Part shown: piece by piece, positions 55,004 through 63,910 of the stretch
Numbering within the stretch: position 1 is the first letter of the stretch
Layout of the letters: each line of letters begins with the position of its first letter
NCBI GenBank assembly: GCA_003598085.1
Contig: QZKU01000143.1
Location: forward strand, 5,729-69,728
Reading direction: 5' to 3'
Source of the DNA: Candidatus Abyssobacteria bacterium SURF_5
GTDB lineage: Bacteria; Abyssobacteria; SURF-5
Length of the DNA stretch: 64,000 bases
Position numbers and translations under genes: made by a program
The notes under the pieces: generated by a model
Told to the model about the DNA's origin: nothing
The model's input: only the letters and a program-made list of their open reading frames with translations
The model's database searches: none

Positions 55004-55897
55004 CTATATCAGCATGATGTAATTAACCGACTCATAATAGGCCTGAAATGTCTCGGATAAAATACGGCTGATATTTTCTGCGGAGTTCTCATCCTGATTC
55101 GAAAATACAAGCTCCCACGCCCTCGGTTCTTCGATCCTTGAACAACTGGCGTCTCCGTCCCACCCTATCCTGTGGTGGCCGCAGAAGCTCTCCGCCAGAA
55201 ATGCCAGCGCAGCCAACTGCTGGTCCTTGACATCGGCGGCTTTTTCCATGGAGGGAAGAGAATGATGGTATAAAATCGCATCCTTGAGAGAATCGGGCAA
55301 CCGCCATTTGTCCACGAGCCATTCTCCAACCCGTTCGTGAGATTCCCCTAAAATCTGCCGCTCCGCCTCGATCATCGGCACATCAGATCGAGTAACCTCA
55401 TCGTAAATCAAAGAGAATTCCTCCCCGAAATACTCATCTATCACTATCTTTCCCATGTCATGCAGCAGACCCGCAATGAAATCATTCCCCTTGGCCCGCA
55501 TCCCCACTTTACAGCTCAAAATGTGCGCCACCATCGCACAACTTGCGCTGTGCAACCAGAATTGCCTCCGATTATACAACGCGTGCGAGTTCATCTTCTT
55601 AAACGCTTCAAAGAGAGAAAGACCCAGTGCAATGTTGCGCACCTCGTTCAGGCCAAGAACCACAATTGCCAAATGAAGCGAATCCACCTGGCGTGTCATC
55701 CCATAAAAAGGAGAGTTTGCTATCTTCAATATCCGGCCGGCAAATGAGGGGTCTTGATGAATGGCCTTGCTAAGATCTGCGATCGAAACATCGGGATCCG
55801 ATGCAAGCTCAAGGATCTTTATCCCCAGATCGGCTATCGTCGGCAGCTCTTGCACCCGCTCGACAAGCAGCTTCAGGTCTGCCTTGCTATGGGTCAT
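55004..55897 (-). CDS. HDOD-domain signalling protein
   Basis: The 297-residue protein is a single HDOD domain. It has VQELPTIADLGIKILELASDPDVSIADLSKAIHQDPSFAGRILKIANSPFYG, then IVVLGLNEVRNIALG and LLHDMGKIVIDEYF. HDOD proteins bind signals or partners in bacterial stress and cell-cycle pathways, often without catalysis. The GTG/ATG start at 55897 is in a 330-bp gap. The adjacent hybrid kinase suggests a shared signalling function, by position only. Confidence 0.92.
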   Translation of the reverse strand: MTHSKADLKLLVERVQELPTIADLGIKILELASDPDVSIADLSKAIHQDPSFAGRILKIANSPFYGMTRQVDSLHLAIVVLGLNEVRNIALGLSLFEAFKKMNSHALYNRRQFWLHSASCAMVAHILSCKVGMRAKGNDFIAGLLHDMGKIVIDEYFGEEFSLIYDEVTRSDVPMIEAERQILGESHERVGEWLVDKWRLPDSLKDAILYHHSLPSMEKAADVKDQQLAALAFLAESFCGHHRIGWDGDASCSRIEEPRAWELVFSNQDENSAENISRILSETFQAYYESVNYIMLI

Positions 55898-56230
55898 CAG
55901 GCTACGCTCTCCCCAGTTATTAACAAGTAATCGCCTTGAGAAAGGTGCAAATCTTGTACCAGACGGAGGAACAGAAAAACCGGCAAATCCCCGAAATAAA
56001 CATCTGCTCGCTTCTTTCTGGAATAAAAAAACATAAAAAAGTAGAAAAGTTGCCCATACTTAAAATCAATGTTTCACGCTGCTCAATTTAGGGACAAGGA
56101 TGATCGACAAAAATTGCCGGGAAACCGACGGGATTTGCCGGCCTCGGCTTCGAAAAGGCGCGAATCCTCCGGCCGCCGACACAACATTGCCATTCTACAG
56201 CAACGTGAAATAATAGGAAGTAAATGAGAT
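55898..56230. other. Divergent region between HDOD and treZ genes
   Basis: This 333-bp gap must hold promoters for both genes. The stretch 56025-56050 is AT-rich. No pair of -35/-10 boxes is convincing on either strand, and no small gene is supported. Confidence 0.4.
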
Positions 56231-58210
56231 ATGCCTTTCCCTCTCGTTAACTCGAAATTCAACCAGATGAAACGGCCCAGCTCTGCGAAACAAAGGAAGA
56301 CCGAATCAATTTCGGAAAGAGATCGCCGAAAGCTGCCAATCGGCGCGGAAATCATTCCCGGAAGAGGCGTGCATTTCCGGGTGTGGGCCCCCCGAAGAGA
56401 GAACGTATCCGTGGTGGTCGAAAACGCCGGGGGAAAGAAGGCAAAAAAAGCGTACCCCCTCGTCGCCGAAAAGAGGGGTTACTTTTCAGGACTCGTCCCC
56501 GACCTCAACGCCGGAGCGCTTTATCGTTTCCAGTTGAACGACGATCTGTTTCTTCCCGATCCCGCCTCTCGATTCCAGCCATTCGGGCCCGACGGGCCGT
56601 CACAAGTCGTTGACCCAACCGAGTATCAGTGGAACGATCAGAACTGGAAGGGGAGAGATTTAATGGGCCAGGTGTTCTATGAAATGCATATCGGCGCCTT
56701 CACGAAAAGAGGCACGTGGAGGGCGGCCGTTGAACATCTGCAGTACCTTGCCGAAACTGGCGTCACGATTCTTGAAGTCATGCCCGTTCATGAATTTCCG
56801 GGAAAATTCGGCTGGGGATACGATGGGGTGAACCTGTATGCGCCTTACCATCATTATGGAACCCCGAACGATTTTCGATCTTTTGTGGACAAGGCCCATG
56901 CCGCGGGACTCGGAGTTGTCCTGGACGTGGTATACAACCATTTTGGGCCTGTCTCGAATTACCTGAGCGAATTTTCCTTCGACTACTTCACCGACCGGTA
57001 TGAAACCGAATGGGGGTATGCGATAAACTTCGACGGCAACAACTCTTTGCCCGTCCGCGAGTTTTACATCGAGAACGCCGGTTACTGGATAGATGAATTC
57101 CATCTCGACGGCCTGCGATTAGACGCTACACAGGCCATTCACGATCAGTCGGCAAAGCATATCATCGTACCGATTATTCAGCGCGCGCGCGCAAAAGCCG
57201 GTCGCCGCTCCATTGTCGTCGTGGCTGAAAACGAGCCGCAAAATTTCCGTCTTCTCAAGGAGATTGAGCGGGGAGGCTTTGGCGTTGATGCCGTCTGGAA
57301 CGATGACTTCCACCATAGCGCGATTGTGGCGTTGACACGTCAGAACGAGGGCTATTATGCCGATTACCTGGGGTGGCCGCAGGAACTCATATCCGCCGCC
57401 AAGTGGGGATACCTTTACCAGGGCCAATTCTATTCCTGGCAAAACAAGTGCAGGGGCAGTCCGGTTCTTGAGGTCCAGCCTTCTCGCTTCATCAACTTTC
57501 TTCAGAACCACGATCAGGCGGCGAATACTCTTCGAGGAGAACCAATCCATCTCCGGGCCCACCCTGGAAAGGTGCGAGCCCTGACGGCGTTCTTCCTTTT
57601 GATTCCCGGCACCCCGCTGCTCTTTCAAGGGCAGGAGTTCCATTCGTCAAAGCCTTTCGTTTATTTCGCCGACCATAAGGAATCGTTGGCGAAGATAGTC
57701 CGGGAAGGACGCATGCAGTTCCTGAAACAATTCAACAGTTTCAGGGATCCCGAAGCGCAGGCCGTTCTCCCTGAACCCTCCGATCCCGCGACCTTCAACA
57801 TGTGCAAACTGGAGCATGACGAGCGACGAACCAACTCTGCCGCTACCGCTCTGTACCGCGACCTCCTCTGGTTCAGGCGAATGGACCCGGTCTTTGCCGC
57901 CCAACGGACCGACTGGATGCATGGCGCCGTGATTGGTAGGGACATCTTTATCCTCCGGTTCCTGGGAGAGGATAAAGGGGACAGATTGATCATCGTCAAT
58001 CTCGGGATCAGCCGGCTGATCGTGCCCTCGCCGGAACCGCTCCTGGCGCCATCCGCAAACACGCACTGGGAACTGCTCTGGTCGAGTGAATCCGTCAAGT
58101 ATGGAGGCAGCGGCACGAATTCGATGGAGAAGGAAGGAAGATGGTCCATCCCCGGCAATGCAACGGTCGTCTTTGCGCCAAAAAAGGTCGTCCGTCTCTA
58201 CTATGCATGA
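56231..58210 (+). CDS. treZ: Malto-oligosyltrehalose trehalohydrolase
   Basis: The GH13 enzyme releases trehalose from malto-oligosyltrehalose made by TreY. The 659-residue protein has the N-terminal CBM48-like domain (IIPGRGVHFRVWAPRRENVSVV), YEMHIGAFTKRGTW, and the catalytic triad nucleophile D298 in DGLRLDATQAI, acid E333 in VVAENEP and D428 in FLQNHDQAAN. A non-canonical first 35 residues (basic, no signal) may shorten if ATG 56267 is used. It overlaps the next gene by 8 bp. No treY is visible here. Confidence 0.94.
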   Translation: MPFPLVNSKFNQMKRPSSAKQRKTESISERDRRKLPIGAEIIPGRGVHFRVWAPRRENVSVVVENAGGKKAKKAYPLVAEKRGYFSGLVPDLNAGALYRFQLNDDLFLPDPASRFQPFGPDGPSQVVDPTEYQWNDQNWKGRDLMGQVFYEMHIGAFTKRGTWRAAVEHLQYLAETGVTILEVMPVHEFPGKFGWGYDGVNLYAPYHHYGTPNDFRSFVDKAHAAGLGVVLDVVYNHFGPVSNYLSEFSFDYFTDRYETEWGYAINFDGNNSLPVREFYIENAGYWIDEFHLDGLRLDATQAIHDQSAKHIIVPIIQRARAKAGRRSIVVVAENEPQNFRLLKEIERGGFGVDAVWNDDFHHSAIVALTRQNEGYYADYLGWPQELISAAKWGYLYQGQFYSWQNKCRGSPVLEVQPSRFINFLQNHDQAANTLRGEPIHLRAHPGKVRALTAFFLLIPGTPLLFQGQEFHSSKPFVYFADHKESLAKIVREGRMQFLKQFNSFRDPEAQAVLPEPSDPATFNMCKLEHDERRTNSAATALYRDLLWFRRMDPVFAAQRTDWMHGAVIGRDIFILRFLGEDKGDRLIIVNLGISRLIVPSPEPLLAPSANTHWELLWSSESVKYGGSGTNSMEKEGRWSIPGNATVVFAPKKVVRLYYA

Positions 58211-60260
58211 AACCCTCGAATCCAAAATCCTGAAGCCCATTATCCGGCGCATCCCCCTGAATTTCCCGGAGCCGGACGCATCCGTCCTCCTGGAACGAGA
58301 ATGGCTCGTTACCAACGGACTCGGAGGATACGCTTCATCGACCATCTCAGGCATCGGCACGCGCAAATATCACGGAATCCTGGTGGCCGCCATGCCCGCC
58401 CCGTTCGGACGCATGATGATGCTGAACGACGTGCGCGAGGATATCCTCTTTGCTGACGGCGCCGAAGCGGAGTTGGGCGGCGAATTGCTCAGCCGCGGCG
58501 ACCTCCTGTTCCCCGGCGGATATCACCTCCAGGAATTCATTCTCGAGTACGGCCTGCCTCTGTGGCGATACCGCATAAATGATACCCTCATAGAAAAACG
58601 AATCGTGCTTCCACATTTCCAGAATACGGTCTTTATCAACTATCGTCTTGTGAGCGGGACCGAAGCCACGCTTCGGCTGCGCCCGTTCATGCAGTTTCGA
58701 AGCCTGCATTCGGAATTGAGCGCCCGGCAGGAAAAGCCCTACACCGTTCATGCCCTCGGCGATCGATTCGAGATCGTAAAAAATCCCGAGACACCCTCCC
58801 TGCGATTCTACGTCTTTGGCGATCAGAGCGGTCTCAATCTCACCGGCGGATATGCCTTCGAAAGATTCTATCGCTCCGAAGAACGACGCGGCTATCCCGC
58901 GCGCGGTTGGTCGTGGAATCCCGGCTTCTTTCACACGACACTTTCACAAAACAATTCCGCCACCCTAATCGCATCTGCTGAGCCGTGGGAGGTATTGCTC
59001 GCGCTGTCTCCCGATGAGGTGATCCGTGAGGAGATAGCAAGACGCCGCCGCCTTCTCTTTTTGGCGCGCGAAATACCAACCAATGTCCACGCCGAGCTCA
59101 TTCTTGCGGCGGATCAATTCATCATCACGCCCATAGCTCGCACCGCAGATGCCACCCGCGCACGAGCCCGTGGGGATGAGAGCCGCACCGTCATCGCCGG
59201 TTACCACTGGTTCACCGACTGGGGACGCGATACGATGATCAGTCTGGAAGGACTCTGCCTCGCCACCGGCAGGCGCGCCGAAGCCGGATATATCCTGCGC
59301 ACATTCGCTCATTATGTGAAAGACGGCTTGATTCCAAACATGTTTCCCGAGGGCGAAACCGAGGGACGCTACAATACGGCCGACGCCACCTTGTGGTTCT
59401 TCCATGCCATCGACAGATACTTCCGCTACAGCAATGACTTCATCACCATGCGCGAACTCCTGCCCGTTCTCCTCGACATCATCAACCACCACATCCGGGG
59501 AACCCGTTTCGGCATCCATATGGACCCCGTTGATGGACTGCTCCGACAAGGACACGACAGCTTCGCGCTCACCTGGATGGACGCCAAGGCAGGGGATTGG
59601 ATCGTCACGCCACGGCGCGGAAAGACCGTGGAAATAAACGCGCTCTGGTACAACGCCCTCCGCTTGATGCGGCAATGGCTGCAAGAGACCGACAATTCTA
59701 ATGAAGCCGGCAAACTGTCCGAACTCGGCGACCAGGTCCAAGAATCGTTCAACGAAAAGTTTTGGTACGAAAACGGCGGCTATTTATATGACATCATAGA
59801 AGGAGAGAACGGGAAGGACCATTCTCTTCGGCCCAACCAGATTTTCTCGATCTCGCTTTCTCATCCCGTCCTCGATAGCGCGCGATGGAAAGCCGTCCTC
59901 TCCACCGTTGAACAACATCTGCTCACACCTGTGGGGCTGCGTTCACTTGATCCCTGTCATCCCCACTACAAGGGCGAATACCGGGGCGACCTCCTCGCCA
60001 GAGACGGCGCGTACCACCAGGGAAGCGTTTGGAGCTGGCTCATCGGGCCCTTCATCGACGCCTGGCTCAAAGTCTATCCGGACGAACGGGAAAAGGCGAG
60101 GCGATTCATCGATGGACTTGTCGCCCACCTGGATGACGCTTGCGTCGGGAATGTCAGCGAGATATTCGACGGGGAGCCGCCGTTCCGATACGAGGGCTGC
60201 GTCGCGCAGGCCTGGAGCGTGGCCGAGCTCTTGCGATCACTCATTCAGGTTGCACAATAG
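58203..60260 (+). CDS. Glycogen-debranching amylo-alpha-1,6-glucosidase (GH133-like)
   Basis: The 685-residue enzyme begins at ATG 58203 (M-H-E-T-L-E), overlapping the treZ stop by 8 bp; a longer frame at 58086 lies wholly inside treZ. It has the GDE_N signature REWLVTNGLGGYASSTISGIGTRKYHGILVA, then GYHWFTDWGRDTMISLEG and Y-N-T-A-D-A-T-L-W-F-F-H-A. The C-terminal GH15-like barrel has LDPCHPHYKGEYRGD. It trims alpha-1,6 branches of glycogen and would feed TreZ/TreY with linear chains, which fits the overlap. Confidence 0.93.
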   Translation: MHETLESKILKPIIRRIPLNFPEPDASVLLEREWLVTNGLGGYASSTISGIGTRKYHGILVAAMPAPFGRMMMLNDVREDILFADGAEAELGGELLSRGDLLFPGGYHLQEFILEYGLPLWRYRINDTLIEKRIVLPHFQNTVFINYRLVSGTEATLRLRPFMQFRSLHSELSARQEKPYTVHALGDRFEIVKNPETPSLRFYVFGDQSGLNLTGGYAFERFYRSEERRGYPARGWSWNPGFFHTTLSQNNSATLIASAEPWEVLLALSPDEVIREEIARRRRLLFLAREIPTNVHAELILAADQFIITPIARTADATRARARGDESRTVIAGYHWFTDWGRDTMISLEGLCLATGRRAEAGYILRTFAHYVKDGLIPNMFPEGETEGRYNTADATLWFFHAIDRYFRYSNDFITMRELLPVLLDIINHHIRGTRFGIHMDPVDGLLRQGHDSFALTWMDAKAGDWIVTPRRGKTVEINALWYNALRLMRQWLQETDNSNEAGKLSELGDQVQESFNEKFWYENGGYLYDIIEGENGKDHSLRPNQIFSISLSHPVLDSARWKAVLSTVEQHLLTPVGLRSLDPCHPHYKGEYRGDLLARDGAYHQGSVWSWLIGPFIDAWLKVYPDEREKARRFIDGLVAHLDDACVGNVSEIFDGEPPFRYEGCVAQAWSVAELLRSLIQVAQ

Positions 60261-60266
60261 ATACCG

Positions 60267-60314
60267 AAAAGGCGCGTTGGGGAATCATACGATTGAGCCC
60301 TGCCGGCGCCTTTT
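60267..60314. terminator. Weak bidirectional terminator-like inverted repeat
   Basis: AAAAGGCGC (60267-60275) pairs with GCGCCTTTT (60306-60314) across a long 30-nt loop between two convergent genes. The long loop makes this low confidence. Confidence 0.35.
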
Positions 60315-60328
60315 ATCCCAAAGCGAAA

Positions 60329-61216
60329 TCAAAAAGAGCGCCCGTGGGTATGGCGGGTGATGGCATCGATGATTTGCGGCCATGCGCCGGCCGGAAGATT
60401 GTGTCCCATCCCCTCGATAACGAGAAGTGATGAGCCGGGTATCGCCCTGGCTGTGGCTCTTCCGCATTCGACCGGAACCAGCGGATCCTCGCTCCCATGG
60501 ATCGCCAGCGCCGGCACGTTCACCGACTTGAGCGCCGGCGTTCGATCTCCATGAGCGACAATCGCGGCGATCTGGCGCGCGGCTCCCTGCGGATAAAATG
60601 ATCGGTCATATGATTCAGCCAGCTTCTTGCGGATAAAGTCTTCATCAAACGGAAACCTCGATCCGCTGATGGTTCGCCACAATTTGACGCTGTATTCGAT
60701 ATTCTCGGTGCGCTCGCGAGGCGGCGGCGTTATCAGAAGAGCCATGACATCCGCGCCGGCCTGAGGGAGGGAAGGATCGCCGGTGGTGGACATGATTGAG
60801 GTAAGGCTTCTCATGCGTTTCGGATGCCGGATTGCTATCGTCTGCGCTATCATTCCGCCCATCGACGCGCCGCAAACATGGGCGCTGTCGATGCCGAGCG
60901 CGTCCAACAGGCCGATCGAGTCGTCAGCCATATCGTCTAAAGTATATGGAGCCTGAACTTTCTTCCCTTGTATCCGCGCGCTTATTACCTCCACAAGGTC
61001 CGGTATGCCCGCGTCATCAAACTTCGTTGAAAGACCGACATCTCTATTGTCGAAGCGGATCACGAAATGCCCTTTCGCGGCGAGCTGCTCGCAGAACTCC
61101 TCATCCCACCAGATCATTTGAGCGGCGAGCCCCATGATCAACAGGAGCGGCGACGCCGAGGTGTCCCCAAAGGTGTCGTACTCGATCTCTATACCATTTG
61201 CGCTTGCCTTCGCCAA
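60329..61216 (-). CDS. Alpha/beta-fold hydrolase
   Basis: The 295-residue protein has the alpha/beta hydrolase pattern. The oxyanion region is LLLIMGLAAQMIWWDE, and FDNRDVGLSTK follows. The nucleophile is Ser118 in V-C-G-A-S-M-G-G-M, the acid is in I-H-G-S-E-D-P-L-V-P, and the His is in I-E-G-M-G-H-N-L-P. The family includes esterases and haloperoxidase-like enzymes; this one looks like a standard ester or lactone hydrolase with unknown substrate. No neighbour clarifies its role. Confidence 0.92.
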   Translation of the reverse strand: MAKASANGIEIEYDTFGDTSASPLLLIMGLAAQMIWWDEEFCEQLAAKGHFVIRFDNRDVGLSTKFDDAGIPDLVEVISARIQGKKVQAPYTLDDMADDSIGLLDALGIDSAHVCGASMGGMIAQTIAIRHPKRMRSLTSIMSTTGDPSLPQAGADVMALLITPPPRERTENIEYSVKLWRTISGSRFPFDEDFIRKKLAESYDRSFYPQGAARQIAAIVAHGDRTPALKSVNVPALAIHGSEDPLVPVECGRATARAIPGSSLLVIEGMGHNLPAGAWPQIIDAITRHTHGRSF

Positions 61217-61401
61217 TCAACAGTCTCCTTTCATTCCCCGACAGTAAACCGACGAGTCCGCCCCTGATTCAAAACGCTGTTCGAGATCGTAACAAAGAGG
61301 GCAGGAATTTTCAAGTCTTGGATAATTTGTGTATCGCAGAAGATGAAGGCTGGATCAGGGCAAGCAGGACAAAGCGATTCGAGTCGCAGCCGGACTGTCC
61401 T

Positions 61402-61437
61402 CGGGGAAAAACAAAAGCCGCTGATCTCTCAGCGGCT
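61402..61437 (-). terminator. Strong intrinsic terminator after the tRNA gene
   Basis: On the minus strand, AGCCGCTGA (arm at 61429-61437) pairs perfectly with TCAGCGGCT (61416-61424) around GAGA. It is followed by TTTTGTTTTT. It lies 19 bp past the tRNA 3' end. Confidence 0.85.
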
Positions 61438-61455
61438 CATGAATGGACTTTTTTG

Positions 61456-61528
61456 TAGCGGTGCAGGGACTCGAACCCCGGACACAAGGATTATGATTCC
61501 TCTGCTCTACCAGCTGAGCTACACCGCC
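61456..61528 (-). tRNA. tRNA with CAU anticodon, probably elongator tRNA-Met
   Basis: The 73-nt minus-strand cloverleaf has a 7-bp acceptor stem (GGCGGTG with CACCGCT; the first pair is G-U), D arm GCTC-AGCTGGTA-GAGC, and anticodon stem GAGGA/TCCTT. The anticodon loop is ATCATAA (anticodon CAT). The T arm is CGGGG-TTCGAGT-CCCTG and the discriminator is A. The 3' CCA is not encoded. With the G1-U72 end and no initiator features this is an elongator Met or the lysidine-modified Ile2 tRNA; sequence alone does not decide. Confidence 0.95.
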
Positions 61529-61537
61529 GCCGAAAAA

Positions 61538-61567
61538 ATTATAGCAGTGTTTACAGCTTTTTGTCAA
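61538..61567 (-). promoter_or_regulatory. Strong sigma70 promoter of the tRNA gene
   Basis: On the minus strand, consensus TTGACA (61562-61567) and consensus TATAAT (61538-61543) are 18 bp apart, nine bases before the tRNA 5' end. It lies inside the short gap after the protease terminator. Confidence 0.8.
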
Positions 61568-61601
61568 TCGGCATGCGGCTGGCACAACCGCATCAACCTC
61601 T

Positions 61602-61641
61602 CGAAAAAAGCGAGGAGGAGCCCTCTCCTCAAGGGCTCCTC
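61602..61641 (-). terminator. Intrinsic terminator after the subtilisin-like protease gene
   Basis: On the minus strand the 10-bp arms GAGGAGCCCT (61632-61641) and AGGGCTCCTC (61615-61624) pair across TGAGGAG, followed by CTCGCTTTTTT. Confidence 0.85.
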
Positions 61642-61671
61642 CCCGCGCAAATCCCAATCGTTATGCCCCTG

Positions 61672-63231
61672 TCATTTCTGGAACGTGACTGTGTCGTAAC
61701 TGATGACCGAGCCGCCGGCAGACAAGGCCTCCACCCTTAATACGTATGTGCCCAGCGGCAGCGGCTGAGCCGGATCAACCGTGTAGTAGGGTGTGTTTGT
61801 TGTGATGACTTTCTTCGCTCCACTCGGAAGCGTGACGTCCAGCCGGTAACTGACGGCCGAGGTCACCGGATTCCACAGGGCGGCAACCAACGCGCCGGTG
61901 CGGAATCGGCTTCCGTTCGCCGGCGTCAATATCTGAAGGACATCCGGCGACGGCGTCGCAACAGCCAGGAGTTGCTCGCAGTCGGCGCGGCCGTATCCGT
62001 AATATTCATCCCAGCCCGCGACGCCGCGATCTATGACGCCTTGCTGCAGCATCGCGCGAACCTGCCAATTCTCAATCCCCGAGTACATCGAGTACAGCAG
62101 CGCCGCGAGCCCGGCCGCATGCGGCGTCGCCATCGATGTTCCGGACCAGCCGGCGCTTTCATAGCCTCCACCCGGCACCGTCGACAGAACAGTAACGCCC
62201 GGCGCGCTGACTTCCACAAACTCATTGTGCGTGGAAAAGGAAGCTATGTTGTCAATGCTGTCGGTCGCTCCAATCGACATCGGGAAAACATATGCCGCAG
62301 GATACGAAAGGGGATTGCCACTGTCGCCGTCGTTGCCCGCCGCGGCCGCGATAAAGACGTTGCGGTCCCACGCGTATCTCAGTGAGTTGTATTCCGTCAG
62401 ACTCTTCGCCGTGCCGCCAAGGCTCATGTTGATTACGCTCGCGCCGTTGTCGGTGGCATAAATGAGGCCGTCGCAAATATCGCTCGAATACCCCATGCCC
62501 AGAAGACCGCCGAGAACACGCACAGCCATCACTTTCACGCCCGGCGCTTCGCCGGATATGCCGGCCCCGTTATCCTGCGCGGCGGCTATTGTCCCTGATA
62601 CATGTGTGCCGTGGCCGACGTACTGATCTTCAGGAATCGGATCCTCCGCGCCGACGCCCGGAAGCCAGCCGTCGCCCGCAAAATCATAGCCGTTGTAATC
62701 ATCCACATAGCCGTTCCCATCATCGTCGTCGCCGTCTCCCGGCGTCTCATCAGCATTCTGCCAGAGCTGGCTCACAAGGTCGGGATGATCGAGATCGATG
62801 CCCGTGTCCAGAACAGCCACAACCACCGACGGGCTCCCCTTGTCAAGGTCCCACCACAGAGGCAGCTTCATCAGCGTCATGTCCCACTGCGACCCGAACA
62901 ACGGGTCCGTCGGGACATACGTCGGGTATCTCACATAATCGGGCTCGGCGTACTCGACAAGCCCGCTGGCTTCGAGCTGCTTGATCGCAGCCTTGACATC
63001 CACTGCTTTCGGCAACCCGAAAAGAAAAGCCTCCACCTTCGGGATGATCTTCTCAAGCCGCAGTTGGTGCGCCCGCGAAAACTTCTGCAGGTCCGCCGCT
63101 GACGGCGCCTGTTTGAATTTTACCAGCACGCGGTTCGGATGATATTCGCCCGACGCCTCTTGCCCAAATGTGCCGCTCGAAATCGAAAACAAAAAGAACA
63201 ATGCCACTACCACTCCCACAGTCTTTTTCAT
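61672..63231 (-). CDS. Secreted subtilisin-like (S8) serine protease
   Basis: The 519-residue protein starts at the ATG at 63231 (GGAGG six bases upstream; a longer frame begins at 63324). It has a signal peptide (2-23) and a propeptide/inhibitor I9-like region (33-100). The S8 domain has catalytic D142 (AVLDTGIDLDHP), H207 (GHGTHVSG) and S366 (GTSMATPHAAG). A Asp-rich insert, D-G-D-D-D-D-G-N-G-Y-V-D-D-Y-N-G-Y-D-F (168-184), likely binds calcium. A C-terminal 90-residue beta domain follows. It is probably exported and self-processed. Confidence 0.93.
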   Translation of the reverse strand: MKKTVGVVVALFFLFSISSGTFGQEASGEYHPNRVLVKFKQAPSAADLQKFSRAHQLRLEKIIPKVEAFLFGLPKAVDVKAAIKQLEASGLVEYAEPDYVRYPTYVPTDPLFGSQWDMTLMKLPLWWDLDKGSPSVVVAVLDTGIDLDHPDLVSQLWQNADETPGDGDDDDGNGYVDDYNGYDFAGDGWLPGVGAEDPIPEDQYVGHGTHVSGTIAAAQDNGAGISGEAPGVKVMAVRVLGGLLGMGYSSDICDGLIYATDNGASVINMSLGGTAKSLTEYNSLRYAWDRNVFIAAAAGNDGDSGNPLSYPAAYVFPMSIGATDSIDNIASFSTHNEFVEVSAPGVTVLSTVPGGGYESAGWSGTSMATPHAAGLAALLYSMYSGIENWQVRAMLQQGVIDRGVAGWDEYYGYGRADCEQLLAVATPSPDVLQILTPANGSRFRTGALVAALWNPVTSAVSYRLDVTLPSGAKKVITTNTPYYTVDPAQPLPLGTYVLRVEALSAGGSVISYDTVTFQK

Positions 63232-63340
63232 ATTACCCTCCGCAGTTGTTCGGATGACAGGCGCTCTCCTCAGCCCCTCACGATTTAATGACGCTCGAAG
63301 GCTGGCCCGGCCCTCGTTATCCAAGGATTATGTAGCAAGT

Positions 63341-63369
63341 ATTTTAGCGCAAGAAACAAACTTTTGCAA
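63341..63369 (-). promoter_or_regulatory. Promoter of the S8 protease gene
   Basis: On the minus strand, TTGCAA (63364-63369) and TAAAAT (63341-63346) are 17 bp apart, about 110 bp upstream of the chosen start. Confidence 0.5.
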
Positions 63370-63439
63370 CATGAATCGAAGATTATTTGGAACTTTCGTC
63401 TCCGTCCGAAAAAACGCCTCTTCACCGCGCACCCGGGGG

Positions 63440-63468
63440 TTGACAAACCGTCAGAGATGCTCTATACT
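63440..63468 (+). promoter_or_regulatory. rRNA operon promoter P1
   Basis: Consensus TTGACA (63440-63445) and TATACT (63463-63468) with a 17-bp spacer lie about 450 bp upstream of the 16S start. Confidence 0.7.
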
Positions 63469-63542
63469 GATATTGCATCCAGGAAAGCTTCGGCGATCAT
63501 GAATGCCCCCTTCGCCGTGCAAAACAGGCGGAAAAAAGGGGC

Positions 63543-63571
63543 TTGACAAAGATAATCTTCTATGGTAAGAT
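63543..63571 (+). promoter_or_regulatory. rRNA operon promoter P2
   Basis: Consensus TTGACA (63543-63548) and TAAGAT (63566-63571) with a 17-bp spacer lie 103 bp downstream of P1. The two give the tandem arrangement typical of rrn operons. Confidence 0.7.
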
Positions 63572-63910
63572 TATAAATGCCTCAGGAAACGAGGCAATGT
63601 TCTTTGTCCGTTCGTTAAGAAGGGCGGGAGATAGCTCGATTGACTTAGGGTAAACATACAGTGGAGCTAACAGCCCGTAGCGGCTGTCGGGAGGCAGCGT
63701 GCGGCTTAACGAGCGGGCGTCAACGAAAAGTTGATGCCCGTTGTTTTTGAGGATGAAGAAATCGGTTCTTTGAAAATTGAGGAAGATGTATTGCCAATAA
63801 AGCGTGCGTAGGCAGTGGGTATCCCTCAGGGGATATCCGCAGCCCCGAAATTTCTTATGCCAAAAGGACGGGAGAGGCGGTTGGCCGCCTTGCCCGTATC
63901 TACACTTTTT
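63572..63910 (+). other. rRNA leader with several hairpins and a boxA-like element
   Basis: The transcribed leader contains these hairpins: GCCTC/GAGGC (about 63579-63596), CAGCC/GGCTG (63671-63686), and GGGCGTCAAC/GTTGATGCCC (63715-63739) followed by GTTGTTTTT, which looks like an intrinsic terminator. Next come a boxA-like GTTCTTTGAAAAT (63765-63777) and a nested hairpin ACGGG-GGCGG/CCGCC-CCCGT (63868-63897) near the 16S start. A terminator-like structure before boxA fits antitermination control, which is inferred. No known riboswitch was recognised. Confidence 0.55.

Noticed and set aside
57647-58366. Minus-strand frame across the treZ/debranching-enzyme boundary
   Set aside because: It overlaps two well-supported plus-strand genes and shows no motif.
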